This document shows positions 24,501 through 32,514 of a stretch of DNA of 55,113 nucleotides, one piece after another. Numbering within the stretch: the stretch's first letter is position 1; every line of letters begins with the position of its first letter. A program made the translations under genes and the position numbers. The notes beneath the pieces are model-generated. The model was given only the letters and a program-made list of their open reading frames with translations. It searched no databases and was not told the origin of the DNA. Source of the stretch: Candidatus Fermentibacterota bacterium (lineage in GTDB: Bacteria; Fermentibacterota; Fermentibacteria; Fermentibacterales; JCC-6); assembly GCA_030609965.1 (NCBI GenBank), contig JAUWSQ010000012.1:1-55113 (forward strand). Direction: 5' to 3'.

Positions 24501-25781
24501 ATGCCTAACCTGCGAGTTATTCTTCGAAATAAGATACCGGAGTGGCGAAAGGAATTACATGAACTCGTCACTGAACATGGTGACCATTCCGTATCTGATG
24601 TGAAGCTGCGTCAAGTATTTGGTGGGCTTCGCGGAGTCAAGGGACTGCTCTGTAATACATCTCTTGTGGAACCGGATAAAGGACTTATCGTCCGAGGAAT
24701 ACCAATTCTTGAACTGACTGATAGAATTCCCGAAGAAGTATTCTACCTCCTTCTTACAGGGGAGTTGCCCGATGAAGCGGCTTTAGCTAAGCTGCAGGCG
24801 GAATACAATGATAGATCCGAAGTCCCGTCTTACGTATGGGAAGTCCTTCAAGCAATGCCGAAGAACTCTCATCCCATGGTCATGTTCAGCCTTGCTATTC
24901 TCTCGATGCAGAGGGAATCCAGATTTAAAATTGCGTATGATTCCGGTGTGAAAAAACCTAATTACTGGGAATCGACTCTTGAAGATGCTCTTATCATCCT
25001 TTCCAGACTTCCAGAGATAGCTGCGGGAATCTATCGTATGAGGTTTAACAAAGGACCACGGATACCCAGGAACCCCAGACTTGATTGGGGCGGGAACTTT
25101 GCCCATATGCTCGGTCTTAGCGCGGATGACCCGGTTTTTGCAGATATGATGCGGTTGTACCTTGTTCTTCACTGTGACCATGAAGGTGGAAATGTCAGCG
25201 CTTTCACGTGCCATGTAGTCAATTCAGCACTTTCGGATCTGTACTATTCCGTTTCCGCGGGTCTGAATGGCCTTGCAGGGCCTCTTCATGGGCTTGCCAA
25301 TCAGGAATGTCTGAAATTCGTTCTCTGGATACTGAACAGATTCAGCGGTGTACCCGATGATGAACAGATAAGGGAAGAGTGCTGGGAGACTCTGGAATCA
25401 GGAAGAGTCATTCCGGGTTACGGTCATGCAGTTCTCCGAGTCACCGACCCGCGCTTCACCGCAGTCTGTGAATTCGGTTTGAAACACTTCAAGGAAGATG
25501 AAGTTCTTCAGCTCGTTCACAGGCTTTTTAAAATTGTTCCTGATGTTCTGGAAGAACATGGAAAAGCAAAGAGTCCCTGGCCAAATGTCGACGCGGGATC
25601 CGGAGCATTGCTCTATCATTATGGCATGAGCGAATTCGAGTACTACACCGTTCTTTTCGCAGTTTCAAGATGCATGGGGATGTGTGCACAGGCTGTGATC
25701 TCCCGAGCCATGATGGAGCCCATCACAAGACCAAAATCTGTGGAAACAGGCTGGCTGAAAGAGCAGGTTTCCGGAAACTGA
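24501..25781 (+). CDS. gltA: Citrate synthase, mitochondrial-like type
   Basis: A 426-residue enzyme condensing acetyl-CoA and oxaloacetate. The start is ATG 24501 because AAAGGAGG lies just before it; an upstream in-frame ATG at 24411 would add 30 residues without family similarity. Catalytic His residues appear in 'GLNGLAGPLHGLANQE' and 'GYGHAVLRVTDPR', the Asp in 'NVDAGSGALLYHYG', and the substrate site in 'HCDHEGGNVSAFTCHVV'. These forms resemble the eukaryotic mitochondrial (type I) enzyme, which is also known in some anaerobic bacteria, more than the common E. coli type. The aconitase gene follows at 25799; the two form a unit feeding icd. Confidence 0.93.
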   Translation: MPNLRVILRNKIPEWRKELHELVTEHGDHSVSDVKLRQVFGGLRGVKGLLCNTSLVEPDKGLIVRGIPILELTDRIPEEVFYLLLTGELPDEAALAKLQAEYNDRSEVPSYVWEVLQAMPKNSHPMVMFSLAILSMQRESRFKIAYDSGVKKPNYWESTLEDALIILSRLPEIAAGIYRMRFNKGPRIPRNPRLDWGGNFAHMLGLSADDPVFADMMRLYLVLHCDHEGGNVSAFTCHVVNSALSDLYYSVSAGLNGLAGPLHGLANQECLKFVLWILNRFSGVPDDEQIREECWETLESGRVIPGYGHAVLRVTDPRFTAVCEFGLKHFKEDEVLQLVHRLFKIVPDVLEEHGKAKSPWPNVDAGSGALLYHYGMSEFEYYTVLFAVSRCMGMCAQAVISRAMMEPITRPKSVETGWLKEQVSGN

Positions 25782-25798
25782 CCTTTCTGGAGGAAAAA

Positions 25799-27724
25799 TT
25801 GGGGCTTACCGTCACGGAAAAGATCCTCAGAGAACACATTATCGAAGGTATCCCGGAACCCGGGCAGAGAGTTGCGATCAGAATTGACCAGACCCTCACG
25901 CAGGATGCTACGGGTACTATGGCTTATCTGCAGCTGGAAGGGATGGGGATAGCTAAACGCAGCACAGAGCTGTCTGTTTCTTATATTGACCATAACATGG
26001 TGCAGATGGGCTTTGAAAATGCTGATGACCACAGGTATCTTCAGTCCGTTGCAAAGCGATATGGGATTAAGTTCTCCAGACCAGGCAATGGCATATGTCA
26101 CCAGGTTCACTTCGAACGGTTCGGTGTACCGGGTAAAACACTTCTCGGATCGGACAGCCACACTCCAACTGCTGGTGGAATGGGTATGTTCGGAATGGGT
26201 GCCGGAGGGCTTGATGTGGCCCGTGCGATTGCCGGAGCACCTTTCTGTATCACTTTCCCCAGGATAACGGGAATTAGACTCACAGGGAAACTCGGAGAAT
26301 TTATTTCCGCGAAGGATGTCATCCTAAAAGTTCTATCAATCCTCTCAACAAAGGGGAATGTCGGTACGGTTAACGAATATTTCGGAGACGGCTTATCCTG
26401 TTTAACCACACAGGATAGAGCAACTATCACGAATATGGGCGCTGAAACAGGTGCAACAACATCAATATTTCCCTCAGATGATATTACGCGGGAGTTTTTC
26501 AGGGCTCAAGGGCGAGGCGAAGCATGGAAACCTCTGACTGCTGATCCCGATTGCGTATATGACAGAATAATCGAAATTGATCTTTCTGAAATTGAACCTC
26601 TGGTATCGACCCCCCACTCTCCGGGTAATGTGACCACTGTCTCCGAATTTGCAGGGAAGCCTGTTGACCAGGTCTGCATAGGATCCTGTACTAACTCTTC
26701 ATTCAGGGACCTGGCAATGGCGGCAGAGATATTGAAAGGCAGAACTGTTTCTGAGAATACAAACCTGGTTATTGGACCGGGTTCAAGACAGGTCCTTACA
26801 ATGATCGCTGATTCAGGTCATCTTGCTTCGTTCATCGCTTCTGGTGCCCGTATTGCGGAGAGTACCTGTGGATTCTGCATCGGCAATGGAATGGCTCCCG
26901 GAACGGATGCTGTTTCTCTGCGGACTATCAACAGGAACTTCGAAGGCAGATCAGGCACCGTCAGCGCACAGGTTTATCTTGTAAGTCCCGAGACTGCAGC
27001 CGCATCAGCAATTACCGGAGTGTTCACAGACCCGCGAACACTTGGGATACAATATCCATCTGTTCCAATCCCGTATACATTCCCAGCAGATGACAGTATG
27101 GTTATAGACGAATATGACCCGGAGATCGAATTGATCAGGGGTCCGAATATAGGTCCTCCTCCTGTCAACGATCCCCTGCCTGAAAAATTAACTGGAATTG
27201 TACAGCTTAAGCTCGGTGACAAAATTACAACCGATCATATAATGCCCGCTGGTAAACGTCTCATTTACCGATCGAACATTGAGAAGTATTCCAATTATGT
27301 TTTTGAAGGGGTAGATCCAGCATTCCCTGAAAGATGCAGGATAAATCTTGACACCGGTTCTTTCAACTTCATAGTAGCTGGCTACAGCTACGGACAAGGG
27401 TCCAGCCGGGAACATGCAGCCATCTGCCCGATGCATCTTGGTGTTAAAGCTGTTTTTGCTTTATCCTTTGAACGGATTCATGCAACCAACCTGATCAACT
27501 TCGGCATACTTCCCCTTCACTTTCAACACAGAAGCGATTACGACAATCTTGAAGTCGGGTATGAGCTTGAAATAATGAACCCGCTGGAAGATCTTGTGGA
27601 AGGAGAGCCTCTGACTGTCACGGATTATAATTCTAAATCGTGCTTTCAGGTTGTCCATGACCTTTCAGAGCTTGATATTGAAATGATACTTACCGGAGGC
27701 TTCCTGAACTGGTACCGCCAATAG
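25799..27724 (+). CDS. acn: Aconitate hydratase, short (Aquifex-like) type
   Basis: A 641-residue 4Fe-4S enzyme interconverting citrate and isocitrate. The start is taken as TTG 25799, because GGAGGA lies five bases before it and the family N-terminus begins LTVTEKILREHIIEG. The ATG at 25670 would overlap gltA by over 100 bp. Cluster Cys lie in 'VCIGSCTNSSFRD' and 'ESTCGFCIGNGMAPG'. Other active-site blocks are 'DQTLTQDATGTMAYLQ', 'LLGSDSHTPTAGGMGMFG', 'GDKITTDHIMPAG' and 'YGQGSSREHAA'. The length fits the compact bacterial/archaeal-type aconitases rather than the 890-residue AcnA. A homoaconitase or isopropylmalate isomerase role is less likely given the gltA-acn-icd setting. Confidence 0.92.
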   Translation: MGLTVTEKILREHIIEGIPEPGQRVAIRIDQTLTQDATGTMAYLQLEGMGIAKRSTELSVSYIDHNMVQMGFENADDHRYLQSVAKRYGIKFSRPGNGICHQVHFERFGVPGKTLLGSDSHTPTAGGMGMFGMGAGGLDVARAIAGAPFCITFPRITGIRLTGKLGEFISAKDVILKVLSILSTKGNVGTVNEYFGDGLSCLTTQDRATITNMGAETGATTSIFPSDDITREFFRAQGRGEAWKPLTADPDCVYDRIIEIDLSEIEPLVSTPHSPGNVTTVSEFAGKPVDQVCIGSCTNSSFRDLAMAAEILKGRTVSENTNLVIGPGSRQVLTMIADSGHLASFIASGARIAESTCGFCIGNGMAPGTDAVSLRTINRNFEGRSGTVSAQVYLVSPETAAASAITGVFTDPRTLGIQYPSVPIPYTFPADDSMVIDEYDPEIELIRGPNIGPPPVNDPLPEKLTGIVQLKLGDKITTDHIMPAGKRLIYRSNIEKYSNYVFEGVDPAFPERCRINLDTGSFNFIVAGYSYGQGSSREHAAICPMHLGVKAVFALSFERIHATNLINFGILPLHFQHRSDYDNLEVGYELEIMNPLEDLVEGEPLTVTDYNSKSCFQVVHDLSELDIEMILTGGFLNWYRQ

Positions 27725-27787
27725 AGTGTCCTGCACTCGCTCTCTGATAGATTTGGTATCATCGGAAGCTACTGCTGAATCTTGAGG

Positions 27788-28960
27788 TTACTCGGGGAAT
27801 GATACCTCCGACAGGAGTTTCATGGCAGGCTCAAGTTCTTCATCGGACAGACATCCGAAACTGATACGAAGGTGGCTTTCTCCGGATTCACCGAAGGCGG
27901 AACCCGGAATTGTACCGATGCCGTATTCATTAAGCAGGTACATCGCTGCGTCCTGAGCTTTCATGCTGCTCTTTGAGGCTGCAAGTGTGAAGAAGGCACC
28001 TCCGGCTTCACGCCAGGAGAGGGAACCGTTGCCTTTGAGCGCACTTCTGCATAGATCCAGCCGTTTCAAAACTCCCTCTGACATCTCATTGATCCATTCT
28101 TCCTCTTTAAGAGCTTCCACAAGAAGATACTGAGAGGGAGAAGGCGGGCAGATGACAACGGAATCCTGAACTTTTATCGCCTGTTCCAGCAGATCAGCAG
28201 AACCGAACAGGTAGCCCAGTCTCCAGCCTGGAATACCAAGGCTTTTGGAAAAACTGCCCAGAGTCAGGACGTGTTTACAGTGTTCATTTTTCCATGGATG
28301 CCAGTTATCGCCGGTAAACACGAATCTTTCGTAGGTTTCATCGATAATGAGAAAAGTGCCGCTTTGGGCAGTCATCTCAACAATCTGCATCATTACTGAG
28401 TCCGGTATTACTTTCCCTGTGGGATTTCCCGGATTGACTATAACCAGGGTCTCTACTCCAGGAAGCACCCTGTTCAGATCGTCCAGAGGTACTGTCCACT
28501 CCCCTTTGTCTTCAATCATCGGTATGGAACGTAAACCGAGATCACTGAACTTGACCGCGAACACATGGTCGAAATAGTAGGGTTCTATAACAGCTACTGT
28601 GCCTCCCGGATTGGTGGCTGCAAGCAGTGCGCTGAGGAACGCCTGGCTTGCTCCGCATGTCAGATGAACCTCAGAGAGCGGGTCAAGATCTATTCCCCGC
28701 CTTACACTGAAATCTTCTGTAACTGCCTTCCTGGCCCACGGAAATCCCGGATCAGGACTGTACCTGTGAATGAAAGGTTCCTTCAATTTAGCGGCAAGGT
28801 TATCCAGAACACTGGATGGGGGAGAGTACCAGGGAACCGCCTGCGCCATGCTGTAGACCCTTCTTCCGGATGACACAAGTTCAGATATCCTGCTCATGAT
28901 CTCTGCAATGGGAGGCATATTTATCGCCATCAGTCTATCCGACGGGTGGAAGCTGTTCAT
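27788..28960 (-). CDS. PLP-dependent aminotransferase, class I/II
   Basis: A 390-residue fold-type I aminotransferase of the AspC/AlaT-like group. Seen: 'LTCGASQAFLSALLAATNPG', cofactor-binding 'VIVNPGNPTGKVIPD' and 'LIIDETYERFVF', the Schiff-base Lys in 'LGSFSKSLGIPGWRLGYL', and the C-terminal Arg in 'SHLRISFGCLSDEEL'. It probably moves amino groups between aspartate or a similar amino acid and 2-oxoglutarate; exact specificity cannot be read. It converges with acn, 63 bp apart, and is divergent from the glycosyltransferase gene. Confidence 0.9.
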   Translation of the reverse strand: MNSFHPSDRLMAINMPPIAEIMSRISELVSSGRRVYSMAQAVPWYSPPSSVLDNLAAKLKEPFIHRYSPDPGFPWARKAVTEDFSVRRGIDLDPLSEVHLTCGASQAFLSALLAATNPGGTVAVIEPYYFDHVFAVKFSDLGLRSIPMIEDKGEWTVPLDDLNRVLPGVETLVIVNPGNPTGKVIPDSVMMQIVEMTAQSGTFLIIDETYERFVFTGDNWHPWKNEHCKHVLTLGSFSKSLGIPGWRLGYLFGSADLLEQAIKVQDSVVICPPSPSQYLLVEALKEEEWINEMSEGVLKRLDLCRSALKGNGSLSWREAGGAFFTLAASKSSMKAQDAAMYLLNEYGIGTIPGSAFGESGESHLRISFGCLSDEELEPAMKLLSEVSFPE

Positions 28961-29042
28961 TCATGCCCCTTTCCTTTGCTATATTGCAGCCATGATGTAA
29001 CTATAAACGAGTAATCCATTAGAAAAAACCGCTGGAGTTCAT

Positions 29043-30122
29043 TTGAGAATTCTTGTTACCATCAATTGCCAGGGCGTTGACGCTTCAGCAGCTGGCGGAA
29101 TCGCCCTCGCCAGAATGATGGCTGAAACAGGGCATTCTGTTACCATCCAGGCTGCTCCCGATGGTCCCGTTGCCAGGGCTGCAGCAGCGCAGGGCATTGA
29201 ATGCGCCGGTCTGAACCTTCAGAAGTCAGCCTTTCTAACCGGCCTGTTATCATTCAGGAAACTTATCAGGAGTTTTGCGCCCGATGTGATAATTGCAACC
29301 AGGGCCGACGGTCAGACGGCTTCCGCCATGGTTGCCGGTGGTATCCCAACGGTCAGGATAAGGTGTGATATCAGGAAACCCCGTTCAAGCAGATTCTGGA
29401 AAGTGGTGGACAGAAGAACTGATCTCGTCGTATTTCCCTCTCCTTTTATGATGGATAGAAGCTATAGCGGAGAGAGAGAGGGGCTGATTGCTGTTTTGCC
29501 CCATCCGGTAGATACCGATCTCTATACTGACGCGGGAGAGAGAGAAGTACACGATCCTCTTCTCGTTTCCATCGGCAGGCTCAGCCCCATGAAGGGCCAC
29601 AGAACATTGATCAGAGCCCTTGAATTGCTTCCGGAAGACATAAAGGCGGTAGTCGCCGGTGCCCCGAGCCAGCAATCAGTTGATGAGCTTAAGACCTTCG
29701 CAAAAAAACTCAGAGTGGGAAAGAGAATAACTTTTGCCGGAAAGGTAGAGGATGTACTGGATCTGATTTCTAGAGGGACGATAGGAGTTGTTACAAGCCT
29801 TGGAAGTGAAGTTGTTTCCAGGGCGGGAATGGAAATGATGAGTTCAGGCCTCCCCCTTCTGGCAGCAGCCACAAACGGATTGTTGGATCTTGTTGAGGAT
29901 GGCATAACAGGTCTGTTCCATTCTCCGGGAAACTACCGCCAGCTTGCTTCACAGGCAGCTTTTCTGCTTAGAAACCCATCCATGACACGGCGAATGGGCC
30001 GGCGTGCAAGGAAAATGTGCATTGACAGACTCAGTTATCCCGTGATAGCAGAAAAATGGAATCTCACCCTCAAGGCATTAACTGAAGGGAACAAGATTCC
30101 CTCTCGAAGGTATCATGAGTGA
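29043..30122 (+). CDS. Glycosyltransferase, GT4 family
   Basis: A 359-residue GT-B glycosyltransferase. The start is TTG at 29043 (TGGAG upstream), giving the typical MRILVTINCQGVDASAAGG with a donor/acceptor-side glycine turn. The C-terminal donor domain has 'LVSIGRLSPMKGHRTLIRAL', 'RITFAGKVEDVLDLISRGTI' and the E-x7-E region 'EVVSRAGMEMMSSGLPLLAA'. It transfers a sugar from a nucleotide donor, probably to a cell-surface polysaccharide or lipid; acceptor unknown. No membrane segment. The DUF3108 gene follows 18 bp later. Confidence 0.9.
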   Translation: MRILVTINCQGVDASAAGGIALARMMAETGHSVTIQAAPDGPVARAAAAQGIECAGLNLQKSAFLTGLLSFRKLIRSFAPDVIIATRADGQTASAMVAGGIPTVRIRCDIRKPRSSRFWKVVDRRTDLVVFPSPFMMDRSYSGEREGLIAVLPHPVDTDLYTDAGEREVHDPLLVSIGRLSPMKGHRTLIRALELLPEDIKAVVAGAPSQQSVDELKTFAKKLRVGKRITFAGKVEDVLDLISRGTIGVVTSLGSEVVSRAGMEMMSSGLPLLAAATNGLLDLVEDGITGLFHSPGNYRQLASQAAFLLRNPSMTRRMGRRARKMCIDRLSYPVIAEKWNLTLKALTEGNKIPSRRYHE

Positions 30123-30140
30123 AAAAGAAAGCAGGTTGAT

Positions 30141-30965
30141 ATGACAGCAGCTCTTATTGTGATGAGTTTATTGTTAACGGATTCTCTGGAAACCGTTGCC
30201 TCTTTCGAGGAATCCCTGCCAAGATATGTTGAGAACAACGCTTTCGGATCGGGAGAGAGGTTGGAGTTCAGTGTTGAATACGGAATTATAAAAGCAGGAA
30301 CAGCAGTTCTGGCTGTAACCGGACCTGAGCAGTTCGAGGGTCTTATGGCATACAGGATATCAGCGACTGCCAGATCCAATCCCGCATTCAGCACTTTCTT
30401 TGAAGTCAATGATGTAAATGAAGCTCTACTTGATATAGTCCAGTTTCACACTCTCAAATTCTCCAAAGACTTGCATGAAGGTGATTTTGAGCACCAGGAG
30501 GAAGTGTATTTTGATCAGGATGCAGGAATAGTGTATTATCCTGACGAGACCGATTCTTTACTTATGCAGATGGATATTCCGCCCCACGCTCTGGACGTAC
30601 TGAGCTGCCTCTATTTCGCAAGGACGCTCCCCCTTGAAGTCGGGAATACCTACTATGTGGACAGTCATGTAGATAACGAAAATTATCCCCTCGAGATCAT
30701 CGTCCACGAGAGGGATCATATACGGGTTCCAGCGGGGGAATTCGACTGTATTCTGGTTCAGCCTGCTCTGCAGTCCCAGGGTCTTTTCGATCAGCAGGGA
30801 GAGATCTGGGTCTGGCTGACCGATGATGAGAGACACATGCCTGTTCTTATGCGCAGTGCAATCGTTATCGGTGAAATTGTTTGCGTACTGGAGGATTACA
30901 CGCTCGGCACCCCGATTGAAGTTGAAAACCCCGGGTTTGATGTATACTGCTCGGAAACTCAGTGA
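30141..30965 (+). CDS. DUF3108 family exported protein
   Basis: A 274-residue product with a short hydrophobic N-terminus (TAALIVMSLLLTDSL). The DUF3108 fold signature follows: 'FGSGERLEFSVEYGIIKAGTAVLAV', 'YRISATARSNPAFSTFFEVND', 'HALDVLSCLYFAR', 'VPAGEFDCILVQP' and 'IWVWLTDDERHMPVLMRS'. The family is periplasmic or outer-membrane associated in Gram-negatives and of unknown function. Its stop overlaps the GTG start of rnhC, so the two are translationally coupled. Confidence 0.87.
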   Translation: MTAALIVMSLLLTDSLETVASFEESLPRYVENNAFGSGERLEFSVEYGIIKAGTAVLAVTGPEQFEGLMAYRISATARSNPAFSTFFEVNDVNEALLDIVQFHTLKFSKDLHEGDFEHQEEVYFDQDAGIVYYPDETDSLLMQMDIPPHALDVLSCLYFARTLPLEVGNTYYVDSHVDNENYPLEIIVHERDHIRVPAGEFDCILVQPALQSQGLFDQQGEIWVWLTDDERHMPVLMRSAIVIGEIVCVLEDYTLGTPIEVENPGFDVYCSETQ

Positions 30966-31870
30966 TCCCCGGCGGAGAACTCTCACGCCTGATTGACTCC
31001 GCAGTTGCGAAACTCGGGAAATCGGGAATCACTGCCACCGATAGAAGGATACTTGCGAACGGTATTCGGATTACCTTTATCACTGACAGCAGAAGCTGCG
31101 GTATCAATTTCTATTATTCAAAGAAAAAAGGATTCTCTGTGGTTCACTCCGGCGGTGACGTTGTTCTGGCGCAGAGAATAAAAGGAATGCTGTTATCGGA
31201 TAATGCTTCAATCCCAGGCGGTACCTGGACAGGTTCTGATGAGGCAGGGAAGGGAGATTACATGGGTCCGCTGACCGTGGCGGCAGTCTATGTAGATCAG
31301 AGGCGGGCGGAGCAGTACCGCAGTATTGGTATAACCGATTCCAAGCAGCTGAGCAACGATTCTGTACGGGGATATGCTGAGCGGATAAGGAGTTCTTCCA
31401 TCGGCTTATTCTCCATTGTATCTGTTTCGCCACTGGATTACAACAGAAGGTTCGGGGAGCTGACCAGAAAAGGAATGAACAGCCTGGATATGCTGGCCGA
31501 GTGCCATGCAGAAGCCATCACGGAGCTACTCAAGAAAACTCCCGGGCCTCTGCGGGTTATCATAGATAAGTTCTGTAATGAAAAGCGGATTGCATATCTT
31601 CTTCCAGAAGGAGACTACATACTTGATCTCCGTATCAGGGGAGAGTCGGATCCGGCGGTTGCAGCTGCATCCATACTTGCCAGGGATGCATACCTTGCTG
31701 GATTGGATCAGATTTCCCGAAAATTCGGGATCAAAGCTGTGTCCGGGTCTGGAGCGGAGACCGATAAGGTTGTCAGGAAGCTTGTACAGGAATTCGGAGC
31801 GGATGTTCTGGACGAAGTTGTCAAGATTCATTTCAAGAACACATTGAAGGTTCTGTCACTGTTCGGCTGA
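30962..31870 (+). CDS. rnhC: Ribonuclease HIII
   Basis: A 302-residue enzyme that cleaves RNA in RNA-DNA hybrids. The N-terminal TBP-like substrate-binding domain (about 1-80) is followed by the RNase H fold with 'TGSDEAGKGDYMGPLTVAAV' (the Asp-Glu pair typical of type 2/3 enzymes), 'GITDSKQLSND', 'RVIIDKFC' and 'ESDPAVAAASILARDAYL'. The N-terminal domain and the GKGDYMGP form distinguish HIII from HII. The start is GTG 30962 overlapping the TGA of the previous gene. Confidence 0.93.
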   Translation: MIPGGELSRLIDSAVAKLGKSGITATDRRILANGIRITFITDSRSCGINFYYSKKKGFSVVHSGGDVVLAQRIKGMLLSDNASIPGGTWTGSDEAGKGDYMGPLTVAAVYVDQRRAEQYRSIGITDSKQLSNDSVRGYAERIRSSSIGLFSIVSVSPLDYNRRFGELTRKGMNSLDMLAECHAEAITELLKKTPGPLRVIIDKFCNEKRIAYLLPEGDYILDLRIRGESDPAVAAASILARDAYLAGLDQISRKFGIKAVSGSGAETDKVVRKLVQEFGADVLDEVVKIHFKNTLKVLSLFG

Positions 31871-31964
31871 ACCACTGCCCATAAACCCGGTCCCCCTGTA
31901 ACCGCTTCCCCTCTCTAATGTGAATATGGAATAGTAGAGATCGATTATTGATCCGCAAACGTTC

Positions 31965-31993
31965 TTGACATGGAAAACGCATTCTCTTATGTA
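31965..31993 (+). promoter_or_regulatory. Promoter of the acidic lipoprotein gene
   Basis: TTGACA at 31965-31970, a 17-bp spacer, and TATGTA at 31988-31993, about 75 bp upstream of the GTG start at 32071. This is the main feature of the 200-bp spacer after rnhC. Confidence 0.5.
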
Positions 31994-32070
31994 TCCCGCT
32001 TGTATATGGAGATGCTCTCTTCATTTATGAAATAGATATCAAATGATTAAAAACCCCGAAAGGAGCAAAT

Positions 32071-32466
32071 GTGAAGTATTTGTTAACTGGAATCCTTACA
32101 GCTTTCATTCTTGTACTTGCCGCTGGCTGCGGAGGCGAGACTGCCGAGGATGCAAACGACGCTGCTGAAGAGGCCATTGAGGCTGCTAATGAGGCTGCTG
32201 CCGAGGCCATAGAGGCTGCTGAAGAGGCTACTGAAGAGGCCCTTGAAGCTGCAGAAGAAGCACTTGAAGCTACTGAAGAAGCACTTGAAGAAGTAGAAGT
32301 TCCAGAAGAAGTTCTTGAACAGCTTGAAGAAGTTATTGAAGAGACAGAAGAAGTTCTTGAAGAGACTGAAGAAACAGTAGAAGAAGTTCTCGAAGAGACT
32401 GAAGAGCTTGTTGAAGAAGCCGGAGAAGTTCTCGAAGAAGTACCTGCAGAAGTAGTACCTGAGTAA
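32071..32466 (+). CDS. Highly acidic, repetitive coiled-coil lipoprotein
   Basis: A 131-residue lipoprotein. The start is GTG (32071) after AAAGGAG; the ATG two bases earlier runs into TGA at once. The signal ends LVLAAGC (lipid attachment at Cys20). The remainder is one long helix-forming stretch built from Glu-Glu-Ala-x and Glu-Glu-Val-Leu repeats (EEALEAAEEALEATEEAL, then VLEETEETVEEVLEETEELV). It contains no Lys, Arg or His after Lys2. It resembles an Lpp-like or spacer helix in shape only, not in sequence. Possible roles are a tether, spacer or cation-binding surface layer. The repeats probably grew by slippage. It is monocistronic, with its own promoter and terminator. Confidence 0.8.
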   Translation: MKYLLTGILTAFILVLAAGCGGETAEDANDAAEEAIEAANEAAAEAIEAAEEATEEALEAAEEALEATEEALEEVEVPEEVLEQLEEVIEETEEVLEETEETVEEVLEETEELVEEAGEVLEEVPAEVVPE

Positions 32467-32490
32467 ATTCCAATTGTTTTGATAGATCAG

Positions 32491-32514
32491 GGCGGCGCTT
32501 TTGCGCCGCCTTTT
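32491..32514 (+). terminator. Rho-independent terminator of the acidic lipoprotein gene
   Basis: An 8-bp GC stem (ggcggcgc / gcgccgcc), tttt loop, then a tttt run, 25 bp after the stop. It abuts the stop codon of the convergent helicase gene and may stop both transcripts. Confidence 0.8.

Noticed and set aside
32140..32460. Possible CRISPR or satellite because of repeated gaagaa motifs
   Set aside because: The repeats are in-frame codon repeats of the acidic lipoprotein, with no spacers or regular unit.
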